Source: Latrodectus hesperus
Taxonomy: Eukaryota; Arthropoda; Arachnida; Araneae; Theridiidae
Reading direction: 5' to 3'
Assembly (NCBI GenBank): GCA_037975125.1
Contig: JAJQOW010000014.1
Span: 22,641,914-22,705,913 of the forward strand
DNA length: 64,000 nt
The notes under the pieces were generated by a model. The model saw only the letters and a list, made by a program, of their open reading frames with translations. It ran no database searches and was not told the DNA's origin. Positions within the stretch are counted from its first letter, which is position 1, and each line of letters begins with the position of its first letter. A program made the position numbers and the translations under genes. Positions 30,001-38,876 of this stretch are shown piece after piece.

Positions 30001-33000
30001 ATTGATCATTAATTGACTTGTTAAACTATGATTCTTAATGTTAAACGATAATATTTTAATTTTTTTTAAATCTTTGTTTCTAATTATACTTTTCTGAATT
30101 TTAGGAGTCCTCTGATATTGCTGTGAAAGAATTTGGTCAAACTGAAGAAGTAAGTTTTTGTTAATTATTATTGCTTAATATTTAAAAATTTGTCTTGCAT
30201 TTACTTTAGTAACAAATTATCTACTCACTTTCTCCCTTCGTAGTAAAGAACAAAATTGGTTACCCAAAAATGATTTTTTCTTCCTTCAGAAACAAGAAAA
30301 CTTATTCTTTAATATTTTGAAAAGATACAATTAATCCTTTGAAATTAGTAAATTATGTATATAGTTTTAATTCAAAATTAATAATAGGGTTTAAATTTAT
30401 ATAATGATTTATTTCTAATGCCTCAGTTAAGAAAAAGTTGTGCGTTTATACCTCTTTTTAATGCAAGAGCGAATTAGCAGGTGATATCAGAAAAATGATT
30501 TTGACTTAGGAAAGAATTTCTATAATAACTGGCTGCATGGTGTGCAGAGACTGGACATACTGTCTCGTAGTAAGAGTAATTTTGTCCATTTCTGCAGAAA
30601 AACCAACCTGTATAATGATCCTACAATCTATATGGACAATACACCCATCCCTGTTGTCAACGAGATAAAATTTCTGGGTATAATTTCTGACCGAATACTA
30701 AATTTTCTGCATGCTCTTCATTTGCGGAAGAAGTTCTAGCGATTGCTTAATATCCTCAAGGTGCTTTCTAATGCATCTTGGGGTGCTGATCACTTGTTAC
30801 TATTTCAGTCATTAATTTTATCTTGTATTGATTATGAGTGTGTTGCATATGGATCTGCTAGGTCTTCTGTTCTACGCAGACTGTATACAGTACATTACTC
30901 TGCTTTGAGAATATGTTTGGGCACATTCTGCACATCACCCTCCCAGAGTTTGCATGCAATTTGTCATCAAATACTTCTAGACCTTAGACAGATGTAGCTG
31001 TCTCTCAATTATTATACTAAGATAATGCCTGACCCTCATCATTCATTATGTTCCATGACTGTACCTGCACTTATGACATTGTAGGATGCTTGATCATGTA
31101 GCATACCACCTTTTCTCTTACAAACAAAATTAATTTTTTTATTATCTGACCTATATGATCCCCGTTATGACAAAACAGACTTTTTATTACGCCCACCTTG
31201 GTGTGATCCACTGATTAAAATCATTAATCCTTTTGCTCATTATACAAAATCAGACCCAACAACTGTTGTTTTTCAAATCACACATTTTTAAGGATTTTAT
31301 TGGACTTCCATCATTTTTTGTTACTTTTAGCAGAATTTGCATTTTGTGATAAAGTGACTGGAGAAATTGAAATGTATGTTCATAAAGACCTTAAATAATT
31401 AAAAATTTCTAAATTAAAAGATATTTCTGGCAGTTTTAAATATCATTTTCTCACGAAATTCCCTAAACATCCCTGAACGTTGGTTTTCTATCAATAATAT
31501 TATAACTCGAGAAAGGTGCCGATTATCAAGACCTTGATGTTCGTTAATTATGAATGTGTAAGGATTTTATTGGTAGTAGTGAATATGTTGTTAATTTAGT
31601 TACAATATCATATTTACAGTACATAAAATGCTCATTCTCGATATGATTTTTACAACAAAATAAAGAAAATGATGAAAAGAAAAGAAAATGCTAAGCAGAA
31701 CATGAAAAAAGACTGTTAAGAAATTTCCGACAGCAATGAGAATTGCTGGAGAAAATAATCTTTTAAAGATGAAGCAGCAGATCGCCAGTTGATCGATAGT
31801 TCACAAGAAAAACTAAGAAATGCTGTAAAAATTATTGAGTTTCAAGAAATAAAAGTTGCTGTGATATGTTTGCTACCAATGATAAAATTAAAGGTTTCAG
31901 AAAAATCAGCTTTACCTTGACAAAAAATTGCACAAATTAAGAAACTAATTTTTTCTTATTTTAGAATTTGAAGTTTTTGTATCTGTAAAATTATTTATAG
32001 TTGTATTAATAAAGAATTGTTCAGTAATACAAGCTCATACTCTTAAATACTCTTAAAAGTATATTAAATTTGAATAGTTAACTTTACATAATATTTAGGA
32101 TATGTATATTAGCAATTATTTGTTATTTAAATTTTTTAATTTTTGTTGACAATGCAAAGTTAAAATACTATAAAATTTTTTTTTTTTTTTTTTTTTACTT
32201 TAAACTTAATAAATTAAGATTTTCTTGAAGTTTCTAGAAAAAGGATCCTGAATTTTTTTATTTTATCCACTCTTTGACTGTAATTCTTAAAAATAAAAAA
32301 TAGTCTCATTGATTTTTGCAATAGTTTATTATTTACAAGTATGATTGAAAAATGATGCATATATACATAATATGCATATTTGTGGTTAAGAACTATTTCT
32401 AAAATAAAAAATATTATTTAAGATGAATGTTAATACCTCAAAATTTTTTGATGTGACTTTTGGAAAACTCTTGGAATTTAATTTTTAGAAATGTGTATGA
32501 ATCCTGAGTTATATGTAATGAGGAATGAAGAATTTCTGTTTTTTATGAAGCTGAAGAACATGAAGATAAAAATAGATATATTCCGCAGTCATAATTTTGA
32601 ACAAGTTTCAACTCTGGAAGATGGTACGCTACTCTGTCACCTATTCCAAAATTGCCTTGATAATTTTTAGAACTTGTGACATGTCATGATTAACTTTGTG
32701 AAATTGCATTGTATTAGTATGACTGGCTGTCTTTTGCTCTTAGAATAAAATTATGAATTTTTGATCTGCAATGCATATTTATTTGACTTTGCACTTGAAA
32801 GCTATACGAAGGCTGAATTTTACCAAGCTGCAAGAAAGCTTATAGCCTTTACTGTTGTGGTTTGAAATGGAGAGTGATTTATATGACCTTAGTAATTTGA
32901 GAGTAATTTCACAGGAAGTTATACTTGTATTTAGCAGATTAATTTTTTTGACCAAATTATGCTGTTAAAAGCATTGTCCATTCAATAGCTTGTCTAATTT

Positions 33001-34116
33001 TTGAGAAAAACAAATTAATTTTTTTATTAATATTTCTTTGAGAAAGTTAAATCTAATATAGAGCATACCATGGTCCCTAGATTTATTTAATATGCTTATA
33101 TGTAAATTAATTTTCATGCAGATTATTGATGTAAATGAGCTGTTTGTTACATTTTTTTCATTTCAGTTATTCTCGCTACCATATTTCTGTATTAATTATT
33201 TATTTTATTAAACAATATGCTTGTAATTATGGTGTATAAATTTTCGAATACTGATGCAAACTCTTACATTATCATAATCTGCCTTTAATCTGCTCAGCCA
33301 AAGTAATAATCTGAATCATTCTTATTTAAATTTTGTATGCAGCATCAGGTAAAAGAATATTGAATAAATTTTATTTTCATAAAATTCATTTATAATTTTA
33401 AGTAATGATTGCTGAAATAAAATATTGTTTTTGAGTATTTATTTAAAAGATATGACAACCACTTTTTATATTTTTAGATTGTAACTGAAGCTGCGTTTCT
33501 TGCAAGGCATGACCCTCTTGAAATAGATGAGAAGAAAATCAACAGAAGACCCAGTGCCTTGAATCCGGTACCCATTCCAAAGAGAGCACGACGAGAACAC
33601 AGGCTAGACTCTCGCGCCGACAGCAGTGGCGCAAATACTCCTGATCCAGTCTTATTTTGTGACCAAGACATGTTTCAAGATCACAGCTCCATGACTGCAC
33701 CCACACCACCTGCACTCTCCCCACCAACCACACCCAGCTCAGCTAACCTGGTTTCTGATGATTCTCAGCCTTCACTTGGCAGCACGTTGGCAGCTCGCGT
33801 TGAGAGGAGGCGCACGACCTCTCTCAAGCGTCTGCCTGAAGACCAGGGCAGCAGGCTGGGAGTTGACACTGAGGAAGTGGCACCCTATGAAATGCGCACC
33901 TTCCCCCTGACAGATGACCAGTATGAAGTGATTGCTGCCGACCCTTACGGTGAGGACATTGAGCTGACGGTGAGCGGTCCCAGCTCTCCTGCGTCTCCAG
34001 GTAGCACCACGCTGAGCACGTCCACCATTGAAGATGTCACTGATCCCGAGTGGATGGTCTTGAAGAACAATCCATCTCACGAGTCTGGGTTGAAGTTGAA
34101 ATTAGCCAAAAGATGA
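5392..34116 (+). CDS. KANSL1: KANSL1-like NSL complex subunit 1, C-terminal part, 9 exons (5'-partial)
   Basis: Coding exons are 5392-6047, 11136-11223, 18106-18206, 21695-21778, 23951-24052, 25773-25896, 29068-29110, 30105-30149 and 33478-34116. They sum to 1882 nt: one base ending an upstream codon, 626 codons, and TGA at 34114-34116. Every intron begins GT and ends AG, and all phases join without a stop. The family scaffolds the nuclear MOF/KAT8 histone acetyltransferase in the NSL complex. Family resemblance is seen in three places: a coiled-coil segment STWLIARIHELENQLR at residues about 18-33; a Cys-rich patch followed by DSNFHPLLSFNKG ahead of the exon 1 boundary; and a PEHE-type region starting FDIDDVIIPYS at about 357, continuing through LVEFEFKDIIVPSFR and TEAAFLARH, with a late PYEMRTFPL motif near 550-558. 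The RTFPL motif and the coiled coil favour KANSL1 (Drosophila wah/nsl1) over the other PEHE family, MSL1. The ATG at 5417 is internal (residue 9), since in-frame codons precede it after a good acceptor. Confidence 0.9.
6771..6789. repeat. (CA)n microsatellite
   Basis: About nine perfect AC units inside the first complete intron of the KANSL1 gene. Confidence 0.95.
8444..8478. repeat. Perfect 14-bp inverted repeat with 7-nt loop
   Basis: CTTTTTATGAAATA at 8444-8457 is the exact reverse complement of TATTTCATAAAAAG at 8465-8478. It may be an AT-rich hairpin of no function, or the collapsed core of a MITE. No wider TIR was found. Confidence 0.85.
9662..9701. repeat. 20-bp perfect tandem duplication
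   Basis: The unit TTTTTTCAGTGTATTTAATG occurs at 9662-9681 and again at 9682-9701 without mismatch, which suggests a recent local duplication by slippage. Each unit also carries a splice-acceptor-like TTTTTTCAG, but no open coding segment follows. Confidence 0.95.
10040..10700. other. Unidentified old insertion or pseudogene relic in intron
   Basis: This stretch has a less AT-rich, codon-like texture than its flanks. It carries short overlapping reading frames on both strands (for example 10134-10328 + and 10445-10696 -), none with a domain I recognise. It is probably a decayed transposon or retrocopy; a protein search could settle it. Confidence 0.3.
11136..11223 (+). CDS. KANSL1: KANSL1 coding exon 2 of window
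   Basis: Acceptor ttcttgcag, donor CAAA|gtaagt. It encodes VPLILHFENILKKNEG and on to ARPASPTP (residues about 219-247). The segment following the FHPLLSF motif of exon 1 is also conserved in vertebrate KANSL1 as a short hydrophobic helix. Confidence 0.85.
14048..15322 (+). mobile_element. Full-length mariner element (mauritiana-type), nested in LINE copy A
   Basis: The element is 1275 bp, a usual mariner length, flanked by TA at 14046-14047 and 15323-15324. Its imperfect TIRs start CCAGCTGTAAGCATATC (left) and, read inward from the right end, CCAGGGGTATGCAAATG. Both resemble the CCAGGTGTA start of the mauritiana subfamily. Removing the element plus one TA restores the LINE reading through GYKLQICQIPNP, which supports the boundaries. 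Confidence 0.88.
14220..15225 (+). pseudogene. Mariner transposase pseudogene (DD34D family)
   Basis: Transposase similarity runs from an N-terminal helix-turn-helix part (HNLQTALIFCYNLKKNIAESH, about 14240-14306), through RAQCYSWFEKFQTDEFNV, to a C-terminal KLPERRE near 15195-15215. The middle contains GPIYYELLKPGETIS and LDDVILKKREQYKKRQQK. The second and third catalytic Asp are present (FFDNTHG at about 14949-14969 and RSDYHLF at about 15054-15074) with exactly 34 residues between them. The first catalytic position is changed: the usual GDEKW appears as GNEKL (AAT at 14681-14683). Several stops and frameshifts make it non-functional. It belongs to the mauritiana subfamily by motif resemblance. 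Confidence 0.85.
18106..18206 (+). CDS. KANSL1: KANSL1 coding exon 3 of window
   Basis: Acceptor tatttttcag, donor GCAA|gtaagt. It encodes a basic segment with HKKFNFGTKPKHYSDARSRS and further Arg/Lys residues (about 248-281). It is a likely nuclear-localising or nucleic-acid-facing stretch, by composition only. Confidence 0.85.
18698..19331 (-). mobile_element. hAT transposon with 8-bp target-site duplication, internally deleted
   Basis: The element is 634 bp. The direct repeat TTTTAAAT flanks it perfectly (18690-18697 and 19332-19339), the 8-bp TSD of hAT elements. TIRs read CAGGGGTGCACAACC at the left and CAGGGATGCACAACC at the right end in reverse complement, differing at one position. 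GGGCC-rich subterminal repeats follow (GAGGGGCCAAAATATG near 18722 and GCGGGCCAA motifs near 19267-19310). On the - strand, 19116-18865 retains the end of a transposase, so most of the gene has been deleted. Confidence 0.92.
18865..19116 (-). pseudogene. hAT transposase C-terminal dimerisation region, remnant
   Basis: The reading frame contains FGSTYICEQTFSLMNLNKSK followed by IRNRIADENLSSVLRIATTN, the typical signature of the hAT C-terminal dimerisation domain. Upstream catalytic parts are missing, so this is a remnant left by internal deletion. The frame is open here, suggesting moderate age. Confidence 0.85.
21695..21778 (+). CDS. KANSL1: KANSL1 coding exon 4 of window
   Basis: Acceptor tttttccctag, donor AAAA|gtaagt. 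It encodes 27 mostly basic residues including SKHLRKRLLFGKWRRFRNK (about 282-309). It joins exons 3 and 5 in phase and no other frame is open across the three exons. Confidence 0.83.
22335..22545 (+). repeat. Probable tRNA-derived SINE
   Basis: A box-A-like TGGTTGCTTAGTGG at about 22340 and a degenerate box-B-like GTTGGATCC at 22378-22386 are about 35 bp apart. They are followed by a unique-looking body (ACTGGAGGTTTCGC, CACCCCTGGGCCATCTGG). The ACTGGAGGTTTC block recurs near 2454-2465, which supports an interspersed repeat. The open frame on the other strand is probably accidental. Confidence 0.45.
23030..23420 (+). mobile_element. Decayed LINE reverse-transcriptase C-terminal fragment
   Basis: In broken + frames the translation resembles the end of RTE/CR1-type ORF2 proteins: RLWIKKIVHSNQLRWLGCVW at about 23139-23200, where LRWLGHV is the usual motif, then a WKRPK-like motif near 23285 and a region ending near AGAAAGAGC at 23388. 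No catalytic motif remains. The family assignment is tentative. Confidence 0.45.
23951..24052 (+). CDS. KANSL1: KANSL1 coding exon 5 of window
   Basis: Acceptor cctataaag, donor GATG|gtaaga. It encodes residues about 310-343, a Ser/Pro-rich linker with DSSGSSHDSPVPSPSSVFED. Such Ser-Pro pairs are candidate phosphorylation sites (inference). Linker exons like this precede the PEHE region. Confidence 0.84.
24053..25772 (+). other. KANSL1 intron (1.7 kb), no features seen
   Basis: AT-rich with many A/T homopolymer runs. Nothing coding or repetitive is recognised. Confidence 0.7.
25773..25896 (+). CDS. KANSL1: KANSL1 coding exon 6 of window (start of PEHE domain)
   Basis: Acceptor atttctag, donor CCAAG|gttagt. 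It encodes SSRRRRDDNQFDIDDVIIPY and then SNKSVRLVEFEFKDIIVP (about 344-384). The DIDDVIIPYS and KDIIVPS motifs match the N-terminal half of the PEHE domain, the surface that in this family contacts the MOF/KAT8 HAT domain. Confidence 0.9.
25897..29067 (+). other. KANSL1 intron (3.2 kb)
   Basis: Mostly AT-rich. A GC-richer patch at about 26080-26230 holds a palindrome (26097-26115) and GCGGCCATGACG, probably a MITE relic. Poly-C/poly-A next to each other (about 27022-27040) look like repeat debris. No gene. Confidence 0.65.
26097..26115. repeat. Perfect 19-bp palindrome TGACGTATC-T-GATACGTCA
   Basis: Nine-base arms around a single T match exactly. A further TGACGTATA lies about 70 bp downstream. 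Similar TGACGTATC/GATACGTCA motifs occur in ends of some TTAA-class (piggyBac-like) transposons, and TTAGCGTTCACTGACG precedes it here, so a MITE end is the best guess. Ends and TSD were not established. Confidence 0.6.
29068..29110 (+). CDS. KANSL1: KANSL1 coding exon 7 of window (43-nt exon)
   Basis: Acceptor tttcatag, donor TCAA|gtaagt. It completes a split Ser codon and encodes FRIDGSEVQNAFIQ (residues 386-399) inside the PEHE region. It is very short, but both splice sites are good and the frame closes at phase 0. Confidence 0.85.
29111..30104 (+). other. KANSL1 intron (1.0 kb), no features seen
   Basis: AT-rich. The frame at 29155-29355 has no domain and lies in sequence of intron composition. 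Confidence 0.7.
30105..30149 (+). CDS. KANSL1: KANSL1 coding exon 8 of window (45-nt exon)
   Basis: Acceptor gaattttag, donor GAAGAA|gtaagt. It encodes ESSDIAVKEFGQTEE (400-414). Being 45 nt and phase 0 on both sides, it could be skipped without a frame change. Alternative splicing is therefore possible but not shown. Confidence 0.83.
30525..31480 (+). mobile_element. Jockey/I-like LINE, reverse-transcriptase C-terminal part (truncated, dead)
   Basis: Two adjacent frames, 30542-30739 and 30743-30997, separated by one stop, continue one protein. It contains KSNFVHFCRKTNLYNDP, IPVVNEIKFLGIISD, LLNILKVLSNASWGADHLLL, CIDYECVAYGSARSSVLRRL, then YSALRICLGTFCTSPSQSLH. KFLG followed by LLK.L....WG and DYG..VYGSAR is the standard thumb/connection region of jockey-type LINEs abundant in spiders. 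The YADD catalytic block and everything 5' of it is absent, which fits 5' truncation. Similarity fades after about 31250 into frames with stops. It sits in the sense orientation in the host intron. Confidence 0.8.
31640..31905 (+). pseudogene. Coding-like relic of unknown origin
   Basis: A Lys/Glu-rich, helical-looking frame (SRYDFYNKIKKMMKRKENAK, later SFKDEAADRQLIDSSQEKLR then NAVKIIEFQEIKVA) is broken by two stops. It resembles a decayed coiled-coil protein more than random intron. It is not recognised. Confidence 0.35.
33478..34116 (+). CDS. KANSL1: KANSL1 terminal coding exon
   Basis: Acceptor tatttttag, stop TGA at 34114. It encodes residues 415-626: TEAAFLARHDPLEIDEKK closes the PEHE region, a basic PIPKRARREHR patch follows, then a Pro/Ser/Thr-rich tail, the conserved PYEMRTFPL motif and a C-terminal KLKLAKR. 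The exon is markedly more GC-rich than the surrounding DNA, as expected for constrained coding sequence. The overlapping frames on the - strand are shadows. Confidence 0.92.
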   Translation: MVTEAAFLARHDPLEIDEKKINRRPSALNPVPIPKRARREHRLDSRADSSGANTPDPVLFCDQDMFQDHSSMTAPTPPALSPPTTPSSANLVSDDSQPSLGSTLAARVERRRTTSLKRLPEDQGSRLGVDTEEVAPYEMRTFPLTDDQYEVIAADPYGEDIELTVSGPSSPASPGSTTLSTSTIEDVTDPEWMVLKNNPSHESGLKLKLAKR

Positions 34117-34575
34117 AATGCATTTGAATGGAATTTTGTTAAGCTGCACTCTGCTTTATTGGTTGTTTGCCTCCGGCACCTTCCTTTGTATTTACCACTT
34201 TTTCTTACCCCGAGTGTATTGATTTTGTGTCATTGCAAAAATATTGTACAAATCATTTCATAAAAAAGTTACGTCCTTGTCAATATCATATCTGTATATA
34301 TTTTGTAAATGTGAAAGAAAATGTTGCTATTGTATGAATAGTGATTAATTGTAATTATTGTTTAGTCATGAATTGTGAAACAGCACCAATTAAGTTAACA
34401 TAGCCAAAGCATTAAAGGATGAATTTGTGGTACGGATTGAAGAAACAACATTGTACTTATGTAAATAATGTTTTCCTACTGTTGAAAGTGCGTTTTTGTT
34501 TTTATGTTAGTGTATAGTTTGTTTCAAATATTGTAAAAACAAAAAGTGAAAATAAAATATTAATTAGGCATTTCC
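34117..34575 (+). other. KANSL1: Probable 3' UTR and poly(A) signal of the KANSL1 gene
   Basis: The sequence after the stop is AT-rich and non-coding. A canonical AATAAA lies at 34551-34556, about 435 nt after the stop, so cleavage would be expected near 34570-34585. The exact end is inference. Confidence 0.6.
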
Positions 34576-35599
34576 CTTGTAATATTAGTTATCATTTTTT
34601 CTTGCTCTTTCCAAGTATAAGAATTTAAAAAGTAGCACTGAATTACAATCGAATTTCTTTTGCTATATTTAAACCAAATCTTTTTTTTTTAATAAGAAAT
34701 TTTATCATTGCTTATATTTTGAAAGTTGTAAGGTTAGAGAATTTTATGGGATGAAATTTCTAATAATATACTTCATTGTTTTCTTGGAATAACTAAAGTG
34801 AGAAACTTGATACATACATACTTCTCTAATATTTCCTCTCATTACTACTGAACCATGATTTTAATTTGGGAAAAATAGTTTTGAGGCTATTCTTAAAACA
34901 ATTCTATAATTTTTGAAAACTAGGTATTATAAGTAAGATAATCCCCAAAAAACTTGTGTTATTAACTTTCCTTTCTCCCTAATTTAACAAATACTTTAAT
35001 TCTAAGAAATGTTTTGTCATTTAAAAATAACTTATAAAACTATTTCATTTGTATACATTTATAAATAAAGATCAGAAAACATTTCACGCATTATTCTTGT
35101 GAAAATAACTTAAACAGTGACATCGCAAAAGGACACTGAAATTTTAATCTTATAAACAACAATTTGACTAAAGCTGAGCTGGAAATTGACTGCATTTTAA
35201 CATAGGCATTTGTGACAATTCACATGGGGATGTTAACAGCATTTTGAAATTGTATTTTGAAAACATAATCAGATAAAACATTGCACAAAAGTGCAAGGGT
35301 TTATTTTATTGAAACAACACTTCTAACTATGGGTCATATTCTCTAATGTAAAATGTTTGTAGATGGGCAAAAATAAATTTGCTTTTTGAAAAGGGCGATA
35401 TTCTATACCAATGTTAAGATGGTCAAAAAATAAGAGCATTTTTTGTAATTGAATGTGATTAATTGGGAACAAGATACATGAAACTTAAGTGAATGAACAA
35501 ATTTATGCTATCAGTCGATTACAAATCTGCTGTTTACTGTACTTACTCGATACAATAAACTTCCGATTTATCACTGACATCGCAAATAATCCATTTAAT
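34576..35599. other. Intergenic DNA 3' of KANSL1
   Basis: AT-rich, no gene or repeat recognised up to the Tc1 left end. Confidence 0.65.
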
Positions 35600-35601
35600 T
35601 A

Positions 35602-37043
35602 TACTCACTTCCAAAAGTAAGCTGGAAGATATAAAGTGCAAAAAAATCAACAAATACGGCTTGCAAAATTCGGCATGAAAGTAGCATTATTTATGCATAA
35701 AATAAAATCAATAATATACAGAAATGAGAACAAAATTAAATTTTTGTAAATTGTGAGATAATGTCATACTGGATATTTAAACAGAATGATGTATAAAGTG
35801 AAAATAAACACCATAAAATGAAAAAAGGACATTAATAGGGTATGTGATCCAACCTCATGTGTATACAAAGTTTACACCTTGTGACCATGCTTTCAATTAA
35901 GTGGTTAACCGCCAGAGAATTAAGCAATTTCCAGCTCAATAAGAGAGGCTAGAGGTGGGAAACGTGAAGATAAAGCACGACCGAGAGCATCTCAAAGATT
36001 TTCAATGGGATTAAGTTCGGGCAAATATGCTGGGGCCACGCAATCCCTTCACTCTGCAGGTACTCATCGACGACGTCAGCTCTATGGGGATGTGCGTTAT
36101 CGTCCATTAAAAAAAATTAGGGCCAACTGCTAAAGAGTACAATCTCACAATGGGTTCCAAGAATTCATCTCAATACCGGATAGCCGTCATAGAACTCCGT
36201 TTAAAGATGAGCAGGTCGGTGCGATATACTAATGAAATCCCTGGCCACACACCATTATGCTTCCGCCTCGGAATGCGTGATGTTATGGGGATGATTGGGT
36301 GTTCCTTGTTCACGCTATATCCTTATACCCTTGTCATCTGGCTCCAGAGCAAATCTTGACTCATCAGTAAACATGACATTGCCCCAGTTAGACACAGTCC
36401 AATTGACATGTTCCCGGATGTTTAATCGTGCCCCTCTAGATTGGACGGATAGACAAGCAAATTCGAGGTTCCCAGGCGTACAATCTACTCATGTATTCTT
36501 CTACGTACAATAGCTGCAGATATCACCTTACCAATGGACGCTGTAACCATAAATGTCACACGTGTGGAGATCGCTCAGCTAAAATCGCAATATATCGATC
36601 TTCGGAGGGGTTTGTAACCCTTGGGCGCCCGGCTACGAGCCTTCGGACAACTGTGTGGTTTGGAATTGTTTCCGAAGAAAAGAGCAACATTTGAGATCGA
36701 CTGTCCTGCTTCAATGTGCCCCACAGCACGCCAGCGCTCAGAATCTTCCATTCGTCTTCTGGAATTCATAGAAACACGTATGTCTTGAAAACAAATTGTG
36801 CGAAAGTCTTAAACACCTTCTATCAGCACTTACAATCAACTTCTGTAATTCTTCATAAAGCTGGTATCTCATAAGACTTCCCTTTTGCATATTTCTTGAC
36901 ATGAAAACGCGATTGGCTGTTACCTAACATGTCAGCATACTTCCATCTACCTCTGCAGCGATTTGCATCCTATCCTCTTCAATTCTGATTGGCTTCCGGA
37001 AATTAGCGTTTTCCTCTCCGTGCTTAACTTTTGGAAGTGAGTG
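35602..37043 (-). mobile_element. Tc1-like transposon with both terminal inverted repeats
   Basis: The element is 1442 bp. TA flanks it at 35600-35601 and 37044-37045. The left end reads TACTCACTTCCAAAAGTAAGC; the right end in reverse complement reads CACTCACTTCCAAAAGTTAAGC, so the TIRs match over about 20 bp with a first-base change and a one-base indel. The interior encodes a dead transposase on the - strand. Confidence 0.88.
35825..36770 (-). pseudogene. Tc1-like transposase pseudogene
   Basis: Read from 36769 downward, the N-terminal part shows RWRAVGHIEAGQSISNVALF (paired-like DNA-binding start) and KGYKPLRRSIY. Farther on, pieces equivalent to LDSSVNMT region on the opposite strand represent the first DDE area (36360-36420), and FLMDDNAHPHRADVV-like sequence at about 36055-36110 holds the second Asp block, followed by LIPLKIFE near 36000, a worn form of NPIENLWD. 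Numerous frameshifts and stops leave no usable gene. Confidence 0.78.
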
Positions 37044-37264
37044 TATTAAAAATAAGGAAAGAACGTAGCACAAACAGGCATATTAATAATTTACTTAAGT
37101 ATGTAAATTATTAACTATTATGTAGGTAAAATAAGTGTTATTAATTATTATGTAGATAGTATTTATTATTAATTATTGAATAATTATTAATTTCAGATTT
37201 ATAGAATAGGTTCTTTAGAAAATCACATTAAAGGTTCTTGTAAATTGGAAGTTATATATTTCAA

Positions 37265-38140
37265 TATCGTACGGCATTTGGCCTCGCGTTATCGGCGTAG
37301 AACAGCACATCCTTGCGATTAACCAGGGCTGCCTTTTCACATTCCAATTGTTGCTAAGACAACAGTGACCGCTTGGCCCATTGGCAGCAGTTCAAAATGA
37401 ATCACTTGACGAGTAGTCCATCAGACACCAAGTATAATCTTGCGCAAGGTCTTAAATGGTCTTGCACTGAGCGGGATAGTATCCTGAAATGACAACTAAT
37501 GTTTAGAACGCTTGGGAGTATGATACAGAGCCCACTTTTCGTCACTGGTCAGCTTGATTGAATATGGATGAGCTACAGTGACGAGAAGCAGCAATATAAA
37601 CAGGTTACCACTCGTTATTGCTTACGGACTTCCAACAATGCGAGAAACCCACTTGCTCAGCCTGTACGTAAGTGATGTAGATGAAATCGAACCGTTTCAT
37701 CGGAACCGTTAAATTGTCTGGCAAGTTCACCACACGTTTGACAACTGTCCTCAATGGCCTCCTGCTGGGCTTCGTCATCCAAAGTCTGCAAGCTTCATCA
37801 AAGAGGGACAAATCTCCCTACACCTTCCATTCGTTCATTCACAGCACTATCCCCCAAACGCTTGACATATTCGGCGACTAATAAGCTCACTTTGAAATCA
37901 TAAAGGAAATAACGTCGAACGAGCTCTTTCGATTCCTTCATTTCTCTTCGCTACTATATGAGTTATGCTTTATAAATGAGAGCGGTGGCTCTGCTTTTAT
38001 AATGACTGATATTCCTACTTTCGAATGAACGGTGTTCTTCAAACATGTCATGCACTAATTTGCGTGCTTATTCTCACTTCATTCAATGGCAACGCAAAAA
38101 TGGCAAGAACTTTGTTTACCTTATACATACTCAAGAAACA
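37265..38140 (-). mobile_element. Truncated mariner-like element with transposase pseudogene
   Basis: Read on the - strand from about 37955 the translation begins MKESKELVRRYFLYDFKVS and continues through DEACRLWMTKPSRRPLR (the usual DDEALQEAIE... area, frameshifted), a helix-turn-helix-like QFNGSDETVRFHLHHL equivalent, VTSDEKWALYHTPKRSKH near 37545-37490 with the first catalytic Asp present, then WTTRQVIHFELLPMGQAVT and, in shifted frames, the area of the second Asp (LFYADNARPNAV) ending at about 37270. The final third, including the third Asp and that end's TIR, is missing. The upstream limit (about 38140) is approximate. It is a different mariner lineage from the 14-kb copy. Confidence 0.78.
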
Positions 38141-38837
38141 AAAAAACATATGAAATTTGTCATATTGCCAGATAAAACGCCATTCACAAGCTAAAGCACT
38201 GTTGCATCATTATTCACTTTAAGAAATGCTGGAAGTCACTCATTATTATACTGCAGAATACACAGATTGTCTTCGAATATTGAAGAAAAATCATCAATGG
38301 TGAGAAATTTAGATAAAATCTGTTACAAATAGAGATGTTAAAATTCTCGGGGATGAACTCAACCAATCATCTTTTGTTTAATGAATTGTTTTGCTTTACA
38401 TAAATGAAGAAAAGTAAAATAAATTACGAAAATATGCAAAAAAATATCTGTTTTGTTTTCTAGCAAAGAATTTAATTAGTTCTGTACTGAGAAAAACAAA
38501 AATTCTTGTTAAAATAATGAATTCAGGACTGTCAGAATAAATTTTGACATTTCCATGTTTTTCTGTCATTATAAATTCCTAAATTCATACAGAGAAAGAA
38601 AGAAAACATATTTTCTCGATATAAATTTTGAAGTTATTCTAAACTGGTGATTAAAGCAAAATTATTTTCTTTTCCTAGAAAACTTTCAATTACCGTAATT
38701 AGTAGTTGAAATCCTAAAATAAGTGGACTTTTAAGAAATATCTGATAAAAAAAATAAAAAAAATTTAAATCATTTGAAAAATTTCAAAACTTTCGAGTTG
38801 TTTAAAGTTTGAAACTTCTAAAATTCCCAAGGGAATT

Positions 38838-38876
38838 AACCGGGTTTATACCCTGAAAAAAAACCCGGTTTTTTCG
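38838..38876. repeat. Short GC-rich inverted repeat
   Basis: AACCGGGTTT near 38838 pairs with AAACCCGGTT near 38867-38876 across a short AT spacer; another small palindrome AATTCCCAAGGGAATT immediately precedes it. This pair looks like the subterminal part of a MITE, but no matching far end was found. Confidence 0.5.

Larger units (their letters stand above)
30150..33477 (+). other. KANSL1 last intron (3.3 kb) with LINE reverse-transcriptase fragment
   Basis: The intron holds the LINE fragment at 30525-31480, a second coding-like patch at about 31640-31900, and otherwise AT-rich DNA, including a poly-T run near 32177-32196. Confidence 0.7.

Noticed and set aside
33772..34080. 102-codon frame on the - strand
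   Set aside because: Shadow of the KANSL1 terminal exon, whose + strand frame has family motifs.
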